A DNA stretch of 64,000 nt from contig JACGCN010000050.1 of the NCBI GenBank assembly GCA_014905825.1, positions 186,001-250,000 on the forward strand, read 5' to 3'. The notes under the pieces are model-generated. The model was not told the origin of the DNA. It was given only the letters and a program-made list of their open reading frames with translations, and ran no database searches. Numbering within the stretch: the first letter of the stretch is position 1; each line of letters begins with the position of its first letter. Source of the stretch: Lyophyllum atratum. Its lineage: Eukaryota > Basidiomycota > Agaricomycetes > Agaricales > Lyophyllaceae. The translations under genes and the position numbers were made by a program. Of this stretch, positions 36,253 to 46,730 are shown one piece after another.

Positions 36253-37188
36253 ATTGAGTTATGCGTGAGCTCAATGTCTACGGAGAGGCATGTACCGTTC
36301 ATGTTGTTGCTCGTGCGATGGTAGGCGTTGACGATAGTCATAGGCCGGGGAGCTTTGTCGAAGGACGACCAAACGGTTGAGATTGCTACGTATCTATGGT
36401 CGGAAGCCTTTTGCGGCCGTTCGAGGAAGTTGAAAGACTATCAGACGTGGCATTCTATGCGGTGGCATTTCTTCCCATTGTTCTCCTGACATTATAAACA
36501 GCTACAAAGGCCCACAAATCTCAGCGCCATCTGGCTCGCCTTCGTCCCGCGGTGGCCGGCCATTCGTAATTAGGGAATACCCGCGCCTAAGTGGCGAGGA
36601 GAACCGCTCGAAGGAGCAGGAGGGACCGGGGATCACAGATCGCTGCTTGGGTGCGGCTAAGTCACCGTTAACCTCCTGTTCACGGTGATCTGGAGTTGTG
36701 ATAGTTCTCTGAGGATTTGGTCAGTACTGAGTGCTTTCGGAAGGTGAGGAAACTACATACCTTCGTTGAAAATGCGCTGAAGCCAACTGACGAAAGATCA
36801 CACTGACTCTGAGCGCACAACATGTGCGACTCGAGAAGTACCGAAACCATATCCCATACTTCGAATCGGAGGCACGCTCGACGCGGTCCGGCGAGTTGCA
36901 CATCAAACAAGGGACGCTTGCCCATTATAGTACGGCATGAGGGCGTATCCTGCTTTGATATCGTTCAGCGCAACGTGGCCTGCGACGTAATATGCCTGCC
37001 AGTCCATACAGCAAGTAATCCCGATAGGCTCATGATATCCATATGCGAATCCGCTATCGGCGTGGTCGATGTGGGCAGAGATTGGGAACCACGAGTCACG
37101 TCCGGCAATTACCGAAACTCCGCCAATATTGGTTGGTTGGCGATTTTTTATCTATTACATCAGTTACACTCAGTCTCTCGCCGCAAAA
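36253..37188. other. Divergent promoter region of the F-box and NAP1 genes
   Basis: The two genes diverge from this stretch of about 0.94 kb. A short upstream ORF (about 17 codons) overlaps the F-box start on the minus strand. No gene is called. Confidence 0.45.
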
Positions 37189-38679
37189 ATGTCGTCCAAC
37201 GTTCCTATTTCCTCCAATCAGTCAGACCTCACGGCGCCTACGCCACAAAATACGCCACTTAACCAGGCCCCCATTGCGCTTGGTCTCTCGCGGCCTACTG
37301 TCCCCGATATCGCTGAAGATAACGAGCACGATGATGAGGATGAGGGCGAGCTCAGCGCCTTCCAGCAGCAAATGCTGGGAATGGTTCATGGAAAGCTCGC
37401 TGGTCTGGTTGGCAAGAGCTCGGGCTACATTGAAAGCTTGCCCGTTGAGGTCAAGCTGAGCGTTGAGGCGCTCAAGGGTGTGCAGGTCAAGCAGAACGAG
37501 CTGCAGAACCAGTACAAGCGCGAATGCCTTGAGCTCGAGAAGAAGGTGCGTGATCCAACACTGCCCTGGACCTTTCAGATGCTGACCCTTTGTATAGTAT
37601 CTGGCACTCCAGACACCTTTGTACGAGCGCCGCACCGCCATCATCTCTGGTGCCGCTGCTCCTACGAAGGAGGAGATCGAGGCTGGCGAGCAATACTCCA
37701 TCAAGGACGATGAAGACTACACGCCCCTGCCCAAAGACACCGAGCCCTCCGCGACCGGCATCCCCGAGTTTTGGCTCACGGCCCTACGGAATCACGTTGG
37801 GCTCACGGAGCTCATCACAGAGCGCGATGAGGGCGCGCTCAAGCACCTCACCGACATCCGCATCTCGTACCTGGATGACTCGGCTGCCGACGCCAAGCCT
37901 GGCTTTAAGCTCATCTTCATGTTTAGCCCGAACGAGTTCTTTGAGAACGACACGCTCGAGAAGACGTACGTGTACCAGGAGGAGGTCGGATACTCGGGCG
38001 ATTTCGTCTACGATCGCGCCATCGGGACGGAGATCAGGTGGAAAGAGGACAAGGATCTGACCAAGGAGTTTGAAATTAAGAAGCAACGCAATAAGAGTAC
38101 GCATTTGTCTTTCGCTTGTCAAGATCTTGCCTCATCGAAACAACAGACACGAACCGCACACGGTTGGTCCGTAAGGCACGGCCTACAGAGTCGTTCTTCA
38201 ACTTTTTCACTCCTCCCGTGCCACCCGCGGAAGATGCCCTTGAAAATGGCGACATCGACGAGGAAGAGCTGGAGGAGATCGAGGAGAAGCTCGAGATGGA
38301 TTATCAGATCGGCGAGGATCTCAAAGAGAAGGTTCGGGGACCTTCTTGTTTAACATTCTTTGAATCCAATTCTGACCATTCTGTAGATCATTCCCCGTGC
38401 CGTGGATTACTTCACCGGCAAGGCACTCGAATATGAGGTGATGGACGAGGACGACGATGACTTTGACGATGAAGATGAGGAGGATGAAGATGAGGAGGGC
38501 CAGTTTGACGAAGACGTAAGCCTCCCTCATGCCGTCGCCTTATTCTAGTACTCATAAAGTATCTTTCGCAGGAGTCAGATTCAGATGCTGACGTCCCCGC
38601 TCGTCGCCGTGGGCCACCAAAAGGCCGCGGCGGTGCTGCCGCATCCAACGTAAACCCGGAGGAGTGCAAGACCCAGTAA
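37189..38679 (+). CDS. NAP1: Nucleosome assembly protein 1
   Basis: A histone H2A-H2B chaperone shuttling between nucleus and cytoplasm. Start ATG 37189 (MSSNVPISSNQSDLTAP), stop TAA 38677-38679, five exons, about 430 residues. The NAP domain starts with a long dimerisation helix (LPVEVKLSVEALKGVQVKQN) and continues YLALQTPLYERRTAIISG, then GIPEFWLTALRNHVGLTELI and FFENDTLEKTYVYQEEVGY, ending FFNFFTPPVPP and YQIGEDLKEKIIPRAVDYFT. The C-terminal acidic tail is an almost unbroken run of Asp/Glu (about 38440-38515), the histone-binding tail, followed by a basic RRRGPPKGRGG segment. Length and order match fungal Nap1. Confidence 0.96.
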
Positions 38680-39784
38680 TCCTCCGGTCATGCGCTTGCC
38701 CGTTTGCGTATGCAGCTACATACATGCACTTTCCCATGCATCCTACCTCAATCCACAGCCTGTTTACGTATTACTTGCCACCACGTTAATCCGGGTGTGT
38801 GTAGATCGTTTAATTGCTGCCCACGCCCACGTGTATGTCGGGGTGGGCTCTCGATTTTTTTTTCCGGTCTCGGTCTTGTATCTTCTTGGACCCATCCACT
38901 CTCTTGCTCATCGCCTCTTGCTCATCCATCCCTCCCACTCCCCCCATTCTATCTTGAGCTCTCGATCAACTGACTTCTCTCTTTGTTTGATGACTACATG
39001 ATATTAAACGTTCACGCAAATATACACCTACTCAGGCTTACTCTCCTTCTTGGCTTTCTGCAATTTAGAGCCATTACTTTCTTCTTAGCCTCGTCTTCCA
39101 AGTTTTTATAATCGCTCAATCCCAGAATTTCGCTTTCATCCTTCCTCCCCCTACGATGTACAACATGTGGCTGCAAAATAAAAAGGGGAAATAGGTGTTC
39201 GTCTCGCGAGCCTGAGAGCATCGAACCTTGCACGAGTACAGTGGTCTGACGGGATGCCACACGAAGCTGTTCTTTTGAGCGGCCGTACAGTTGTAAGTAA
39301 ACGATCTCAACGTGAGGATGCCCGAGAGCAGCAGCTGGCGCGTCGCGTACTGACGGCTTCTTCATCTTCACAATTCTTCCGTACGTATCTTCCTGTATTC
39401 TGGCTGTCTGGTTCTCTTAGACATTCTCTCGACTCTTTTCAACGTCCCGTTTACTTTTGAAGAGGCAGATCGAAAGCAACTGTGGAAGTTCATCTGAAAT
39501 TGATGACCGCCCCGTTAAAATGGCAGCTTTTTTTTTGGTCTGATTCCAACTTTGCATTCCATGCATTTCTCATGAGGAGACTACTTATGATTTGAAGTTG
39601 CGTATTCTGATTCTCCCGGGCTCGACTACTTCTGCCATGTTCTCATCTTTGGTGCATAGAGAAGTAAGGGTTCCACGGGCCGGGCTCCCGCATGTGTGAA
39701 CATTATTGACTTCTCAAGGTGTTACCAAACAGTTGTCTTGATCGAAAAAGTTTTGTGCTTGACCGCGACCCACATCTTTTGGCC
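38680..39784. other. Intergenic region, possible small minus-strand gene
   Basis: It holds the NAP1 3' end and the promoter of the next gene. Minus frame 39012-39371 (119 codons) has a charged tail; another minus frame near 39020-39075 ends ESNGSKLQKAKKESKPE, which looks like a real C-terminus. I could not join these with acceptable introns, so no gene is called. Confidence 0.4.
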
Positions 39785-42050
39785 ATGCCTGCTCCCACCA
39801 AATCCTCAAAGAAGCGACCAGCACCCTCCCAAGCTGGGCCCAAGGCCAAGAAAATTCAGCTAGAAAAACCTGGAAAAGCGGAGAAAAAGCGGAGTCGGCC
39901 TGTAACTGCGCCTGTTGCACCAGAACCTGCGTCACCATCTGATTCAGAGGATCTGGAAGTGGACGATGCCGAGTGGGTAGATGAATCTGAGGCTGGAGAC
40001 GACGCCATGGACCAAGATGTCCAGGATTCAACCCCAGCAATGCCTGCGCAACCGAAAGATCCGAATGGTATGTCCTTGATTATTCACAGATATAGATTAA
40101 CAAACTTAATCGTTCGTAGCTTCTCGGGAATCCCATAAAGTACAGAAAGCTCTGCATGAACAACGGCGGGCGGCAAAACCGCATTCAAATTTACTTGTCG
40201 ATGCGAAGCGAGTATGGTCGCTCGCCCGACAGAAAACGATACCCACAGCAGAACGTCAGAAGCACGTCCAGGAACTTATGGGGGTCATCCGCGGAAAGGT
40301 GAAGGATATCGTCTTCAAGCATGATGCGAGCCGGATAGTGCAGACTGTCGTGAAATACGGCGGCCAGAAGGAGCGAGACGAGATCGCTGAGGAGCTGAAG
40401 GGAAAGTACAAGGAACTGGCTCAAAATAAATATTCCAAGGTACGTCGCGCCATGGTGACAACATTCAAGGACAATTCTGATGCCTGTTGCAGTTTTTGGT
40501 GACCAAGCTAATCCGCCTATGCCCGACACATCGTCCTTCGATCCTGCTAGAGTTCCAAACTCACGTTCTCCGGCTCCTACTGCACCGAGAGGCATCATCA
40601 GTGCTCGCCGATACGTTCGAGCTTTATGCTAATGCGTACGAGCGCACTATTTTGCTCCGCGACTTTTATGGCAAGGAGACGATGTTGTTCAGCGTCACCG
40701 GAGGAAGCGAAGAGGACAAGCAGAGGGCGAAGAAAGGACTGAGGGGTGTCTTGGAAGGCGCCGATGTTGAACGGCGACGGAGGGTACTGACTGCATTGAA
40801 AGAAAACCTTGTCACGATGTGAGTTCATTGTGCCTACGACGAAAATCCCTCTAACCCCAGTCAAGCTTCAACAATCCGGACAAGGGCGCCGTCACACATG
40901 CCGTTGTGCATCGTGCATTATGGGAGTACATGTCCGCACTCAACGACGTTGTTGACGAGGCCGAGCGCGATAAACAACGGCGGGAAATGTTCGAGACATG
41001 CCAGGAAGTTTTGGCGGAGATGGTGCATACCAAAGACGGCAGCCGCGTCGTGCGTGAGTTCCTCGCTCTCGGGACCGCCAAGGACCGGAAACAGATTCTC
41101 AAAGTCCTCAAACCACACGTCGAGCGTATGTGCCTCGATGACGAAGCTCAGCTGGTCCTCTTCACCGCTCTTGATGTCATCGAGTACGTGTCTCCCTGAC
41201 TAACTCCGTACCGACACTGATGATCCCATAGCGATACCAAACTTGCCTCTAAATCACTGATCACGGAGATGACCACGCCGGCAGCCAAGTTGTATGTGAC
41301 GCCACAAGGCCGGCGCGCCCTGTTCTACCTCCTTGTCCCGCGGACGCGGCGCCACTTCACGCCTGCACAAATTGCATCGTTGGCTGAGACCGATGAGACC
41401 CGAACACGGACGAGTAAGAAGGCGCCTGAGGCCCGCGAGGAGGAAGTGCGCAAGTTCGCGAGCGAGGCACTTGTTGAGTGGGTCGAACAGAATGCTGCGA
41501 GCATTGTTAGGGAGCCGGGAGGCAGTCTTGTTGCGGCGGAGATCATGCTCTTTGCTGATGGAGGTACGTGGCTGTCGCCGATACCGTCTTTCAACGATCT
41601 AATATATATCTTTCCACAGATAAGACAGCCGCATCGCGGTCCCTGCTACGCGCTGTTTCCGCCAGCTACCCCTCTGCCGACCCAGCCCACCCGCACCTGA
41701 TCGATCTTCCGCATACTTCGCGCTTGTACAAAACCCTTTTACAGGGTGGGCACTTCAGCCACACAACGAAAAGCGTTGAGCGGGCGGTGGGATGGGACAC
41801 GGGCGTATTTGCAGCGGAGTTCGTGACCCTTGTTGGAAAGGACGTGACTATCGGGATGTGCACGCTCGGCGAAGGCAATGGCGCGTTTGTCGTCGCGGAG
41901 CTATGTGAGGCCCTGATCCGGGAAGAGGAGAAACGGTCGGTGGAGAGGACTAAGGTGAAGGGGTGGTTTGGGAATGAGGCGAGGGAAGCAGTGGAGGGAG
42001 GCTCGGCGAAGGGGAAGAAGGTGTTGTTGGAGAAAATTGCTCTTCTTTGA
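39785..42050 (+). CDS. PUF6: PUF6/KIAA0020-like Pumilio-repeat protein with CPL domain
   Basis: A nucleolar RNA-binding protein of ribosome biogenesis (large subunit) and, in yeast, mRNA localisation. Start ATG 39785 (MPAPTKSSKKRPAPSQAG), stop TGA 42048-42050, six or seven exons, about 650 residues. The N-terminus has a bipartite basic segment and an acidic stretch. Pumilio-type repeats begin at KVKDIVFKHDASRIVQTVVK and continue through LVTKLIRLCPTHRPSILLEF to DGSRVVREFLALGTAKDRKQ. The CPL domain follows (YVTPQGRRALFYLLVPRT). The repeat arrangement is the L-shaped Puf6/PUM3 type rather than the crescent of classical Pumilio. Confidence 0.92.
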
Positions 42051-43084
42051 AAAGATTGCTACGGTATTTTTGCCGTGTTTTGTTATCTACTTTCACGTTG
42101 TGGGACCTGTTGCATATTGCATAGATCATCGTCGACTTACGTATTCTGCCAACCTGGAATTAGGGGTTAAGAGGTTCTGTAAAGCGAGTGACTTGCTGAA
42201 GACCACGCAAGGCGCGTTCTTGCTAGCTAGTACATAACCATAATTCAAGGTTTCCCACTGGCAAGCAGGTGGAACGTACTTACGATATACGCATTGACGA
42301 TGTCGGCCATAAGGGAGGTGATAATATATGTTCTGCGTGAGGATGATCTCAGGCTCAATTGTCTATAAGAGCATCTATTTAAGCAGGAGCTGACGATGGC
42401 GTTGGCCTGGACCCTCAGCTCTGCGTAAGTCATATGGGAGAAAAGGATTTTTATGCGCAGGTAGAACAAGTTTCGCTCTAGACTTGGGTCCCAAGCCGAT
42501 GTTCGCCATGCGTTGTAGCCTTGAGCTAAGCAGCATCGATTGAGGCTAGTACTAGTAGCCTTAAAACCGGCCGATCTTCCACTATCCAGACTATCTCAAA
42601 GTATCGCTATAGGCTGTTGGCAGGCGGTACCCAAGGTATCGTCGGATAGGACCAGCCGTTCAAATGTGCGCGATATAATAGATATATACCTGCGTGGTAC
42701 AGAGTATGCAATATCTCATTAATCATTGAAGGCCAGATCTATGAAGGTAGTTGTGTAAACATCAGTGGTTGGTGGAGGAGGCTGGAAGCTTCAAGTTCAG
42801 GCGCTTTGAAATGGTCGGCATTTTCCGAGGATCACATGTTTCGACCTCGGTGAATCTTCCGAATCGGGATGCTACAGTTCTTTCCCGTCATGCACGACAA
42901 TTAACAAACTGAGTACCAGAAATGTGAGCACTGAGTGACTGCGGTAGCGATCTTCACTGACTGGTTACGAACCACAGGCCACCCAAAGGTGGAGTGAGGA
43001 GGAAAGCTCCTGTTGACGGTGCTTCTACACCGCTAACCCCCGTACGCTACTATCAACGTTATTCGCCCTCAAGTCCACTGAATT
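42051..43084. other. Intergenic region
   Basis: About 1 kb of AT-richer sequence between the PUF6-like and IES6-like genes, both on the plus strand. No open frame with coding character was seen. Confidence 0.5.
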
Positions 43085-43671
43085 ATGGACGAGGAAGTCT
43101 CTAGCGGAGCAATTGTCCTATCTTCATAGTCCCCGGCCCTTCAAAAACCCAAATTACGCGAAAAATGTCAACCGGCGCGCGAAGAATTTGAAGAACCTAC
43201 TCAGTCAAGAACGAGAACGCGAACGGGCGGAGCGCGAGAGGCGCAGGCTGGAGAAACTAGAAGGGACGGCTATGGATGTTGATGGAGATGAGGGGGAGGA
43301 AGAGATGCCCTCATGTAAGCGGTGTATGTCTCATCTGGGTACCAGGGACTTACGAATGTGATAGATACATCCATCGAGGCCCCTCCATCAGTATTGCCGC
43401 AGAAACACTACTGCGACATCACGGGCCTCGAAGCTCCATATACAGATCCAGCAACGGGCCTGCGCTATCATGATAAAAGTGTTTACGACGTCATCAAGAG
43501 CCTAGTATGTACTATCTAAACGCACTCTGTTCTATCTGACCATTATTAATTCCAGAGTGTCAGTTCAGCTAAAGAATATCTGGCAGGTGTGTAGCTGTTC
43601 ACTAAGCCTTGACGTAAGTTCTTTTGCTGAGGTTGTCTTCAGCCCGTGGCGTCAGCTCCATAGTCAAATAA
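43085..43671 (+). CDS. IES6: INO80 complex subunit Ies6-like (YL1 C-terminal domain)
   Basis: A subunit of the INO80 chromatin remodeller that binds with Arp5 and nucleosomes. Four coding exons give PFKNPNYAKNVNRRAKNLKN, a charged linker of repeated ERERAERERRR type, then the YL1_C domain TSIEAPPSVLPQKHYCDITG and YTDPATGLRYHDKSVYDVIK, and the end EYLAARGVSSIVK. Stop TAA 43669-43671. The N-terminus is unclear. ATG 43085 reads MDEEVSSGAIVLSS and then TAG, while the conserved frame (YLHSPRPFKNPNY) is a different frame starting in the same bases, so either a 1-nt indel or a missed 5' exon exists. The domain and length otherwise fit Ies6. Confidence 0.85.
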
Positions 43672-44282
43672 CTCATGGCTCGTTTCCTTCGCTGTAAATT
43701 CATCTAAATGTTACTGTATGTATTTTCTTGTACCTTTCACATTTCATGAAGATGCCGGCTTTCATTCTCCTTATTACGCTGCCTCGTTCCAGCCTTCCCG
43801 CAGGATTCCGCACTGCGACACGTCTTCTGTACGTGTTTCGAAGTGATGTGCGGAAATAGCAAGAGACGGCGGCTGGCCGCAGTCCAACTTCTCTCGCTGG
43901 ACAGCCAAATCACGGTCGTTTCCCAGCTCCGAAAATATTGCAAGGAACTTGCTCAAAACCGCTTCTACAAGCTCGCCTTGCTGTATCATTAGGCTAGTGT
44001 CCGATGCTTGTATGTGCAGGAATGGCCATACTTCCGTATGTCCATTATTGCTTTCTATACCAACGTCGAACTGATGCATTCTATAATCTCGACAGATCTG
44101 CGTCAATGGGGTCTACTCGAGTCTCTGTTTGAACATCTGATGATGGGATATGCCTGCGCATTGCTGCGGCATAACGTAGTTCCAGGCGTGTCCGAGTCAC
44201 ACCCATCATCACCAGTGCTGCGGAATACCATCACGAGTACTAAAATTCCTTCAGCTTCTCGTTTGTGGCCAGAAAATTCACA
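43672..44282. other. Intergenic region open on both strands
   Basis: Minus 43774-44106 is open with an ATG-free start and a plausible composition; plus about 43760-43990 is also open and ends ELAQNRFYKLALLYH. With both strands open and no domain, neither is called. Confidence 0.4.
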
Positions 44283-45302
44283 ATGAAAGACAACTCAATT
44301 AAAGCTCCAGAGGAAACCCCCACGATCCCGGTTTCCACTACAGACATGCAATTGTCCCCACCACCGGCGCTGGCACCGGTGCTATTCTCGCCAAAGCGAT
44401 TTCCCTCCCCGCCCCTTATCCTCATGAGCGTCCTCTCATGCTTCCTCGCAACAGCAGCCTTGTCATCGGCGATCTTCAGCTTCAAAGCCTCTGCTATTGT
44501 TCCAAGCGCCATCGCTTTTTGCTTCACGGTCCTTTACCATGTCTCCCTGTATCTCGATGCCCAGAAGCACCGACGTTCCTCCGCTCAATCCGACCCCATC
44601 TTCATAACTACCAACAGTCTCATCTACGGTTTCCTCCTCGTCCCTCTTTGGGTCTTCGTATTCGTCGTTGAGGTCCTAGTCTGTACTCGGTCGCATGGTC
44701 GCAGACGTGTTCCCGTCATTGTCGCGAGCATTTGGACTGGACTGGAGTGGATGACGCTCCTCTTCATTGTGCTGGAATGCGCTCGGGAAATTTCGCGTGC
44801 GGAGAGGGATTCTTGCTCAATTACGGAGAGTCAACCTCAATTTGTAGACGGAGAGAAGTAAGTATTGTCTTGCATTGGACACTTCCCTTGATCTAACATG
44901 GTTATTTCTAGCACCCCACCCACCGCGAAGCGACGCCGCATGTTCTTAGTATCCTTTATTCTCTGCACATTGACGCTGGTCGTCACCCTCGACATCTCCC
45001 TCGTATCTCTAGCCAACCTCTTTGCATTCCTTATCACCGCTATGCACCACATCGCCATCTATGCTTCATACCTGCGTCCTCGCTCACCCACCCCGTTCCT
45101 CGCGCGTCGCTGAAATGTGTCCTGCGCATTACTCCTTGCGGCGCTATGGTGCTGGGTATTCGTTCTGAACATCCTACTCGCGGATGGACTTTGGCGCAGG
45201 ATTGTTTCGGGAATCTTCGGTGGGCTTGAGGGCCTCATTGTCGTCGGTCTTGCAGCGCGGGCCGTCTTGGAAAGTTTTGATGATGGGCAGATCAAACTTT
45301 GA
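44283..45302 (+). pseudogene. Internally duplicated membrane protein interrupted by an in-frame TGA
   Basis: ATG 44283 (MKDNSIKAPEETPTIPVS) starts a protein with four hydrophobic segments: LILMSVLSCFLATAALSS, ASAIVPSAIAFCFTVLYHVS, LIYGFLLVPLWVFVFVVEV and ASIWTGLEWMTLLFIVLECA. After one intron (GTAAGT..TTCTAG) the pattern repeats: RRRMFLVSFILCTLTLVV, LANLFAFLITAMHHIAIY, ALLLAALWCWVFVLNILLA and IFGGLEGLIVVGLAARAVLE. The second half aligns without gaps to the first, but TGA at 45111-45113 falls between its second and third segment. The frame stays open for 62 codons beyond it, to TGA 45300-45302. No intron can remove the TGA without deleting a helix. The product is either a six-helix truncation, a readthrough product or a young pseudogene. 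Function unknown. Confidence 0.65.
45111..45113 (+). other. In-frame TGA between duplicated halves
   Basis: Context CGC TGA AAT. The flanking frame is continuous and the aligned residue in the first repeat is within a short polar loop. It is not the classical leaky TGA-CTA context. Confidence 0.7.
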
Positions 45303-46730
45303 AGCAGATCCGCTGGATTAAGGCGATAAAGGTGCCTGCGTACATTCATATGTGCAATCACTTCGTGCTTGCTTATACAAGTTTTCGGACATGTATCATT
45401 CTCGGATTCCCTCCTATGTTCAACACCCGTCCTATTCCTCATCTGGCCACTGACTTCTGTACATATCTCGTCACTATGTATTGGTCTACGTACCCGCTGC
45501 TCTGTATTAAATTTAAAGTACACCCAATGATAGTGGGCTCGCGCTCTGCACTTCATATCTCCTCTTAGTGCTACAGGGTATTAAGGAGGTGATGTGCCCG
45601 TGGAAGGACCAAAGAGGCTGCCGTTGAGCACTTCGCATCGTTCGGGGTGTCTTCCGCCGGATACTAGAAGAACGAGAAGATCATTTCAACCTCGAACCGT
45701 GTATGGCTGATTGTATAGCTTTTTTTTATTTTATTCCGTCAGCATCAGAGTCATCGCAGACGCCGTACGTCGATGCTACAGGCTTTACACTAGCTTCGGA
45801 GCAGACAGAGAATACATCGTATGTGTTTAAATTAGCAACTCGGGAAAGTGTAGAGATCGGCGATTTGCACTCCTTCTCCCGAGCGTTTGATATGTTTTTA
45901 GGTCTCCTCGCCTATCAGTTAACGCCACCACATCTTGACATTTCGGCGTGGCGTTGAGAGTCAGGATACTTCGGTGATTAGAAGTTGCATACAAAAGGGG
46001 TGCTGCATGCAGATTTTGCGGAACTTGACGTCCCTCAGTTGGAGAGGGATATGTATTCGCCTCATCGACTTCAATCAAGCGAAATATCACAATTGTGACT
46101 GCGACATGGATCCAATGTGAACGAATTCGGGTACGAGCAGTTGTGAAAGGTCTGTCCATCTGACATGAGAATCTGGGATCAGGGCCGGGTTAGTGTATAC
46201 TCTGCATGTATGACTGTGTCCGACGTTCGCGTCTCCAAGACCTCACCCTCTCGTCCACCAAGGCGAGGCGTTAATTCCGAGATCTCGAGGTATTTTATCT
46301 ATCCTCATCGGGAATAGACCAGGAAAAGAGCTTTTTAGCAAGACGTCGGTACTACCTCCTGCGCAGGCCATCTCTTCACGGGCATCAGAATTGGAGTCCA
46401 TATGAAGCCGGCGGATAAGAGGTTAACCGCGATCTTAGGGTGATCGTCTGTAGTCGTATGGAAATATTGACATCAGAAGGATTTGAAAGCAGCCCTTCGT
46501 TAGTTACCTTTAATTTGCAATGCTCGTCTGATTGGTCCACTGCACCCGTATACACTCCCTAATCGTGATTGTGTCATTAGTAGCCATGGACGCGTCGATC
46601 GCAAATATCCATCCCATAAGCTAACCATTAATTAGATATATTGTACAAGGTCGCACAACCGTTCAGCTTCGCGAGCTGGATCCGTACGTAAAGTCCCCCA
46701 GGTATATGCAAAAGGTATATGACAGAAGAG
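45303..46730. other. Convergent intergenic region
   Basis: About 1.4 kb between the duplicated membrane-protein gene and the DUF6534 gene. An ATG ORF at 45703-45957 (84 codons, starts MADCIAFFYFIPSASESS) shows no domain. The rest has short broken frames. Confidence 0.45.

Noticed and set aside
39200..39260. GGTTCGATG-like T-arm on the minus strand, possible tRNA
   Set aside because: The bases around it do not form a T-stem, acceptor stem or anticodon arm.
43774..44106. Possible small genes on either strand after IES6
   Set aside because: Both strands are open over the same bases and neither has a domain, so coding cannot be assigned.
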